Shown piece by piece: positions 16,001-19,672 of a DNA stretch of 19,672 nt. The notes under the pieces were generated by a model, which did no database searches, was not told where the DNA came from, and worked only from the letters and a program-made list of their open reading frames with translations. A program made the translations under genes and the position numbers. Each line of letters begins with the position of its first letter. Position 1 is the stretch's first letter. This DNA comes from Porphyromonadaceae bacterium UBA7048 (GTDB lineage: Bacteria > Bacteroidota > Bacteroidia > Bacteroidales > Muribaculaceae), in NCBI GenBank assembly GCA_002493945.1, contig DLAL01000058.1:1-19672 (forward strand). Reading direction: 5' to 3'.

Positions 16001-17450
16001 TGACTGCATATACCTCATACTGGCTGAGCATCATGCGGCGCGAGGGGGTGTCGGTGAAGGTCGTCTCGGTCAGACCTTCGGCTACTGTAGTGCCTTCGGG
16101 ACGGCGGATGACCTTGTATGTGACACCGTCGGCATCGTAGTTGCCGCCCGACTTGCTGCCGGCCGGAGCTGTCCATGTGACGGTAGCGGTCTCGCCGCGG
16201 GGAGTGGTGGTGACAGTCAGGTCACCGACCTTGCCGGGAACGTCGATGCCGCCCCATACGCTGATATCAGCGCGTACGCTCTTGCGTCCGAGGTTGTCGT
16301 AGCAGAAGAAGGTCACCTCATGCGAGCCGTCGGTGAGGGTGATGGCGTCCGACGAGCGGCGGCTGCCTGCAGCAAGACCCGTGAGAGTCTGATTGAGGGT
16401 GCCGTCGACGTATATCTCGACCTTCAGTTCACCCGACAGGGCGCTGCGGTCGTAGTGACGCGAGGGGACGTCGAAGTCGAGCGTCACCTCATTGCTGCTT
16501 CCGGCGGTATACTTCACGGTCATGCCGCTGACTGCTTCGGGAGCCTTGGGATGGCTGTCCATGAAGAAGAGCGTCGAGAATACTTCACCGTTGACGAATT
16601 CCTTGACGGGAGTGCCCATACCGGTGGCGGTATCAAGCTCAAGCAGATAAGAGGTGTAGGTGCGCTCCTGATACTGATTGACGGTATAGCACATCGAAGT
16701 CCAGTAAAGTTTGCCGGTGCGATAGTCGAATGCAAGACCGGCATATGCGGAGTTGACCATCCGTCCGATTTCACCCACGAGGGTGGTCTTGCCGGTGCGC
16801 TTGTCTATCTTGTAGAGGTCCGAGCTGCGCTGGGTGGCGTCGTGTGCCACGCCGTACATTTCGCCCTCGGCGCTGAAGGCTATCGCAGGGATGTAAAGCG
16901 GAGCGTCGACTTTCGCCACGTCAGTGAAATTGCCCGTCTCGAGGTCGACCGTACGGATTCGGAAGCCTTCTTCATCGCGGTCGGGACAGTAGGCGTACAT
17001 CGTCGATGTGGAGTAGTCATAGGCCATGGCATAGGCATCGGTGAGTGTGGGGGCATTGTGGCCCGACATGCTCACGGTCTCCCAGGTGCGGGTGTCGACC
17101 TTGTTGAAGGTGTTGGAGACTTTATCCTTTATGGAAGTCTCGACACCGTTGATGTAGTAGAAATATCCGTCGTAGTATGCACCTCCGCCGGTAACCATAC
17201 GGTTGCTCGAATAGATGCGGTGCATTGTGAACTCATCGGCCTTACCGTCGCCGGTGAATGAGTAGAAGCCGACTTTCGGCGACTCGGTCCATGTGGTGTT
17301 GCGCTCCATGGTACCGTAGAAAGTGATGCGTTCTGCCGTCGTGTCACTTTCCGGCGTCCGAAGGGCCTGCCAGGGAGTATAGGCGGTGATAGCGGCGGCA
17401 GCCGCGGCCAGTCCGAGGCCGAAAAGGCTGAGTGTGAATTTGTGATTCAT
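13002..17450 (-). CDS. Large secreted multidomain protein: propeller-like, FnIII, jelly-roll (choice-of-anchor), CARDB-like, type IX-like tail
   Basis: A 1482-residue exported protein of unknown function. I start at ATG 17450 because MNHKFTLSLFGLGLAAAAAA is a clean signal peptide; an in-frame ATG at 17501 would add 17 residues. Approximate order: propeller-like repeats 60-300 (AFDYRTGKLYW, LYKIDKRTGKTTLVGEIG); Ig-like 305-405; FnIII 408-500; jelly-roll 505-660 (WLITPTIDL, LDNIRVAY); FnIII-like 665-760 and 765-870; jelly-roll 875-1030 (YLDDIKVTG); CARDB-like 1035-1135. Then an FnIII domain begins at about 1140, is interrupted by a third jelly-roll (1172-1347, DDWLISPQ, MIDDIEY), and resumes at 1350-1410. 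The tail 1413-1482 ends PGVYIVVAGDRSFKLLVK. No catalytic motif is visible, so adhesion or glycan binding is a guess. No TAnnTTTG box lies upstream. Confidence 0.85.
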   Translation of the reverse strand: MNHKFTLSLFGLGLAAAAAAITAYTPWQALRTPESDTTAERITFYGTMERNTTWTESPKVGFYSFTGDGKADEFTMHRIYSSNRMVTGGGAYYDGYFYYINGVETSIKDKVSNTFNKVDTRTWETVSMSGHNAPTLTDAYAMAYDYSTSTMYAYCPDRDEEGFRIRTVDLETGNFTDVAKVDAPLYIPAIAFSAEGEMYGVAHDATQRSSDLYKIDKRTGKTTLVGEIGRMVNSAYAGLAFDYRTGKLYWTSMCYTVNQYQERTYTSYLLELDTATGMGTPVKEFVNGEVFSTLFFMDSHPKAPEAVSGMTVKYTAGSSNEVTLDFDVPSRHYDRSALSGELKVEIYVDGTLNQTLTGLAAGSRRSSDAITLTDGSHEVTFFCYDNLGRKSVRADISVWGGIDVPGKVGDLTVTTTPRGETATVTWTAPAGSKSGGNYDADGVTYKVIRRPEGTTVAEGLTETTFTDTPSRRMMLSQYEVYAVTKDGSSDASYSTPLLVGSAVKPPYLETFDSQTMFNTFTIIDVNGVGHYEGDRWMWYGNNREAIYWLDYAGYTPADAWLITPTIDLTADNVYRLSFSTRGYATGDFFEFTLSAHVGDMPTVEGQKREIMRVVNKHSKEYVNYHGFFTADEGDCRVGFHLQNPGSDHRGLDNIRVAYYGPSTIPAAPELVSTAVVDGAVKITVKAPATDTRGREISSLVNLRLYRDGSLLPVSTVTEGVVPGATIVLSDSEPAFGDNNYIITASSDNGQGLELSASVNTKAPAPVAVESVELRTVNNGRDVEVSWTYPEGYPSQSGEVLDPSEISYTVYRTVGGVRTVIAQDLRETTFADRLVTELFPGERQKYVDYFVSAVTSGGTSAEKSAKILVGQPYELPLEEDEFFEMSTSPWLSNPVSAWSPGTNGYEPRATPFTGVSMMRCYASGSEQTWTSPRLNLSSLANQKLSFRLFCQNSDLAAYASMEVGIVRDIDGVQQPIQIISERYSCKDEDGWKLIELDLSQYSSYNRASIVFVAHAASGFMIYLDDIKVTGDRLAKDLALASFTGPEQAVRGRDNVYSATVTNSGTEAFAGKVIFAVDGEEICGEDVSLAAGESAAVGCVWMPELNGPEEPAEIVAAVKAEGDLNPYNDEVALQIDYVYPNVPYVNNLTAVPSDDGLGVQLSWGEASIYPGAVAVREDFEAYDDFTISDFGQWTMVDKDGAITMQGMNNGMASYTWENCGKEQAYIVFNASRIGLNEIASAYSGSKCLISFCAATENDDWLISPQLLGSAQTISFYVRAMLAYYSPETFEIWISRSGRELSDFTLLTQESVRNETWLRKSYDLPDGVRYFAIRCTSQQKWALMIDDIEYIPAQPAVNLNGYNVYRNGENIADCIGETEYLDPEVDATADLTYHVSAVYDDGESIFSNPAVINLSGVDGIDASGLSVKAVDGRITIEGAEGKVSVYTTDGRMMYNFRATGSDSIAVAPGVYIVVAGDRSFKLLVK

Positions 17451-17490
17451 GAGCCGTTTAGCTTTAATTATTGGAATGTGATAGATTCGG

Positions 17491-17540
17491 AAAAAATGCA
17501 ATCACCATACGGCGAGCGTCAGCTGCCGTATGGTGATGAG
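17491..17540 (-). terminator. Intrinsic terminator after the CarboxypepD_reg-repeat gene
   Basis: ATCACCATACGGC (17537-17525 on the reverse strand) pairs perfectly with GCCGTATGGTGAT (17513-17501), 13 pairs around an 11-base loop. TGCATTTTTT follows in the reverse direction. It sits about 75 bases after the upstream gene's stop and 50 before the next gene's start. Confidence 0.85.
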
Positions 17541-17613
17541 TGGTCTATATGTCGCAGTAAGACATTCGTAGGTTCATAATCTGCTGAGGAAGAGAGTGAT
17601 GCAGATGCGAGTG

Positions 17614-19672
17614 TTATCGGATAGCGGTCTTGACGCCGTTGATGATGTAGAAGCCTGCGGGAAGTTCCTTGACGCTCTCCACATTGATGCGGCGGCCGTT
17701 GATATCGTAGACACGGAGGATGCCGTCGGCAGCGGCGCCGATGCTGGCGATGCCGCTTTCGTCCTTATCCATGTAGAAGGCCTGGGAGTGGTCCTCGCCC
17801 TCGAAGGTGAAGGTGTAGGGCTCGGTGGTCTTGTAGCCTTCCTTGCTTATGGTGACGGTGTAAGTCTTGCCGTCGGCCTCGAGAGCCGGGAGCGAGATGC
17901 TGTACATGCCGGGGCCGTCCTCGCTGAGAGTCCATGTGTTCTCACCGTCGGTCATCGTGGCGGTGGCGCCTTCCATCGGTTCGTATTCATCGTCGGCGAC
18001 GATGGCGGTGAAGGTGAGCATGGCCTGCTCGAGAGTGTATGTGGCGGTCACGTCCTTGCCGTCGAAGGATACCTCGACAGTCTGAGTCTTGTAGCCCTTG
18101 GCCGAAACTTCGACTGCGAAGGTCTTGTCGGCTGCGTCGTTGTAGCTGACCTTAGTGCTGTATGCGCCGTCGGCAGCGGTGAGTTCGGTGCCGTCGAAGG
18201 TCACTACAGCGCCTTCGATAGCGTCGCCGGCCTCATTAACGACTGTGGCGGTATAGGTGAGCATGATTTCCTTGAGGGTGTAAACCTTCTCGACGGGCAT
18301 GCCGCTGAAGATGATGTTCTCTTCCTGAGATTCGTAGCCTGTGGCCGATACCTTGACGGCATATTCGTTCCAGTAGCTGCCGAATGCGGGTACCTCGGCG
18401 GTGTAGACACCGTCGGCGGCCTCGATGTCGGAGCCGTTGAAGCTGAGGACTGCGTCTGCGATGGCTTCGCCTGCCTCATTCTCCACACGTGCCGTGAACG
18501 ACAGCATGACAGCCTTGAGGATTGCGTCGTTGGTGTATTCCTTGCCGCGTTCGGGCTCGGTGATGTCGATGATTGCGGGCTCGAAGTAGTCGGCCGAGAT
18601 GCTCAGCACGTAGGCAGCCTCAAGAGCGCCGTCGAGCGAGAGCGAGTATGTGCCGTCGGGGCCGGTGGTCACTGTAACCAGAGCGGTGGGAGTGTCGGGG
18701 AGACTTATGCTTACCGTAGCGTCTGCGAGAGGTTCTTCATCGAGAGAGCTCTTCACGACGCCCTTGAATACGGTAGGAGCAAGAGCGGTGAGGACGGGCT
18801 CGATGGTCTTGTCTTCGCCGTCGAATACGACTGGCTCGGAGGTATAGGCCTGATAGTCGGGATGCTCTACGGTGACGATGTACTCACGGTCGGCTGCGAC
18901 GTGGGCATAGAAGCGGGAGGCGACGTAGTTGCCGGCACCGGATTCGCCGAGCGTGACTGTCTCGTCGGGATTATCCTTGACAGACATGGTCACCTTAGCA
19001 CCGGACACGGGGGCGCCGTCGGCATTGACGGGCTTGACGCTTACTGCCAGAGCACGGCGCGGCACTACGAAATTACGGGTATATTCCTGACCCACGGAAG
19101 GAGACCAATTGTAAGATATGGGCTTATAGTACTTAGCTTCGATATCAACCTTGAACGACTCCGGCACAGCGCCCTTGAATACGACCTCATAGTCGGGATT
19201 TTCTGCCGAAGTCTCGGCGGTAGCATATACCTTGCCGTCGGCATCGGAGAATGTGAGCTTGCCGTAAACCGTGATGCTGTAATCGATTTCGTCCATCAGG
19301 TGGCCCTTGATGGTGCTTTCAATCGGGCTGAGCAGGAAATCGGTCATATAAAGGTCAAAACCGGCCACATTGATCTGTAAGGTACCTGTATGGAAGCCTT
19401 CTTTGCTGGCAGTGACCATGTACACGCCGTCAGCAAGACCGGAGAGAGCCCAGTTGCCGTCTGCGTCAGTGACTGTAGAATTCGCGCCGATGCTTACCAC
19501 AGCACCTTCGATAGGCTCGAAATCGCTGTCACGAACGATACCGGATGCCGTATAGGTAGGACCGGCAGCGGCTTCGTAAGTGTTGCGGACTTCGAGAAGA
19601 TATGCATTATTTGCTATGCAGAATCCGACATAACCGTCCTCTGCGATATCGAAATCTACCCAGTTGTAGCTG
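17614..19672 (-). CDS. Secreted protein with tandem CarboxypepD_reg/Ig-like repeats and type IX-like tail (5' end outside window)
   Basis: The frame is open from the stop at 17614 to the right edge, so at least 685 C-terminal residues are seen and the start is missing. A GTG at 19500 is internal, not the start: reading continues upstream through DFDIAEDGYVGF and YLLEVRNTYEAA, which looks like the end of a jelly-roll domain. A CarboxypepD_reg domain follows (SGIVRDSDFEPIEGAVVSIG...DADGNWAL...VYMVTASKEGF), then further beta-sandwich units with the same plan: NADGAPVSGAKV, SSLDEEPLADATV, NEAGEAIADAV, NEAGDAIEGAV, DEYEPMEGATA. Such units act as rigid stalk-like modules on surface proteins (family knowledge). 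The tail (ILRVYDINGRRINVESV...LPAGFYIINGVKTAIR) resembles type IX sorting or related C-terminal domains. Any catalytic or binding domain must lie in the missing part. Confidence 0.85.
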   Translation of the reverse strand, partial: SYNWVDFDIAEDGYVGFCIANNAYLLEVRNTYEAAAGPTYTASGIVRDSDFEPIEGAVVSIGANSTVTDADGNWALSGLADGVYMVTASKEGFHTGTLQINVAGFDLYMTDFLLSPIESTIKGHLMDEIDYSITVYGKLTFSDADGKVYATAETSAENPDYEVVFKGAVPESFKVDIEAKYYKPISYNWSPSVGQEYTRNFVVPRRALAVSVKPVNADGAPVSGAKVTMSVKDNPDETVTLGESGAGNYVASRFYAHVAADREYIVTVEHPDYQAYTSEPVVFDGEDKTIEPVLTALAPTVFKGVVKSSLDEEPLADATVSISLPDTPTALVTVTTGPDGTYSLSLDGALEAAYVLSISADYFEPAIIDITEPERGKEYTNDAILKAVMLSFTARVENEAGEAIADAVLSFNGSDIEAADGVYTAEVPAFGSYWNEYAVKVSATGYESQEENIIFSGMPVEKVYTLKEIMLTYTATVVNEAGDAIEGAVVTFDGTELTAADGAYSTKVSYNDAADKTFAVEVSAKGYKTQTVEVSFDGKDVTATYTLEQAMLTFTAIVADDEYEPMEGATATMTDGENTWTLSEDGPGMYSISLPALEADGKTYTVTISKEGYKTTEPYTFTFEGEDHSQAFYMDKDESGIASIGAAADGILRVYDINGRRINVESVKELPAGFYIINGVKTAIR
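17766..18507 (-). repeat. Three tandem 81-residue protein repeats within the secreted protein
   Basis: The segments beginning MLSFTARV, MLTYTATV and MLTFTAIV start at 18507, 18264 and 18021 (reverse strand), exactly 243 bases apart. Each continues as (E/D)(A/Y)-x-x-A/P-I/M-x-(G/D)-A, then a loop with (D/E)G, then (A/T)VxVSAxGY or (T)VTISKEGY, and a closing strand ending in YTL or FYM. The units are diverged in sequence but keep length, so this is a domain-level duplication. Two or three looser copies lie upstream with spacings near 90 residues. Confidence 0.8.

Noticed and set aside
15507..17261. Long forward open frame opposite the 1482-residue protein
   Set aside because: Composition is skewed (V, G, D, A), it has no domain pattern, and the reverse-strand gene has a signal peptide and clear domains.
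17451..17501. ATG 17501 as start of the 1482-residue protein
   Set aside because: It would put 17 mixed residues before an otherwise clean signal peptide and would run into the terminator stem.
17596..19380. 594-residue forward open frame opposite the repeat protein
   Set aside because: Its apparent periodicity mirrors the 243-base repeats of the real reverse-strand gene; no promoter or homology is visible.

Overview
The window looks like a chromosomal segment from a GC-rich member of the Bacteroidales, probably Muribaculaceae or a close relative (inference). The evidence is three promoters of the Bacteroidetes form TTG-N20-TAnnTTTG, the nusB-yajC-YbbR-coaE gene order, a DUF3575/DUF5119 pair, and large secreted proteins ending in type IX-like C-terminal tails. 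There are no rRNAs, insertion sequences, CRISPR arrays or phage genes.

Layout, left to right. (1) 1-680: a visibly AT-richer HigB/HigA toxin-antitoxin pair. (2) 680-2340: metK, with its own promoter and a roughly 230-base leader carrying a SAM-II type riboswitch, followed by a strong terminator. The layout implies feedback of S-adenosylmethionine on its own synthesis. (3) 2340-8275: a tightly packed forward run from one promoter. It holds an unusually long nusB with an internally duplicated region, yajC (Sec translocase accessory), a YbbR-like membrane-anchored protein, coaE (last step of CoA synthesis), a CPA1-type K+/H+ antiporter and an AraC-type regulator. (4) 8285-8440: initiator tRNA-Met with its own promoter and a perfect-palindrome terminator. 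(5) 8559-10023: a DUF3575 envelope protein and a DUF5119 lipoprotein whose frame is broken, with no fimbrillin gene beside them. A bidirectional terminator closes this unit. (6) 10118-19672, reverse strand: three large exported multidomain proteins. In transcription order these are a CarboxypepD_reg-repeat protein (its start lies beyond the right edge), a 1482-residue propeller/FnIII/jelly-roll protein, and an M6-family zinc metalloprotease. Each ends in a similar beta-rich tail, and a rho-independent terminator follows each gene.

Regions 2 and 3 are housekeeping. Regions 1, 5 and 6 are accessory or envelope-facing. The best candidates for something little described are the duplicated NusB architecture, the SAM-II element far upstream of metK, and the terminator-punctuated secreted-protein cluster with FnIII domains apparently interrupted by jelly-roll insertions. 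I see no clear new defence or mobile system.
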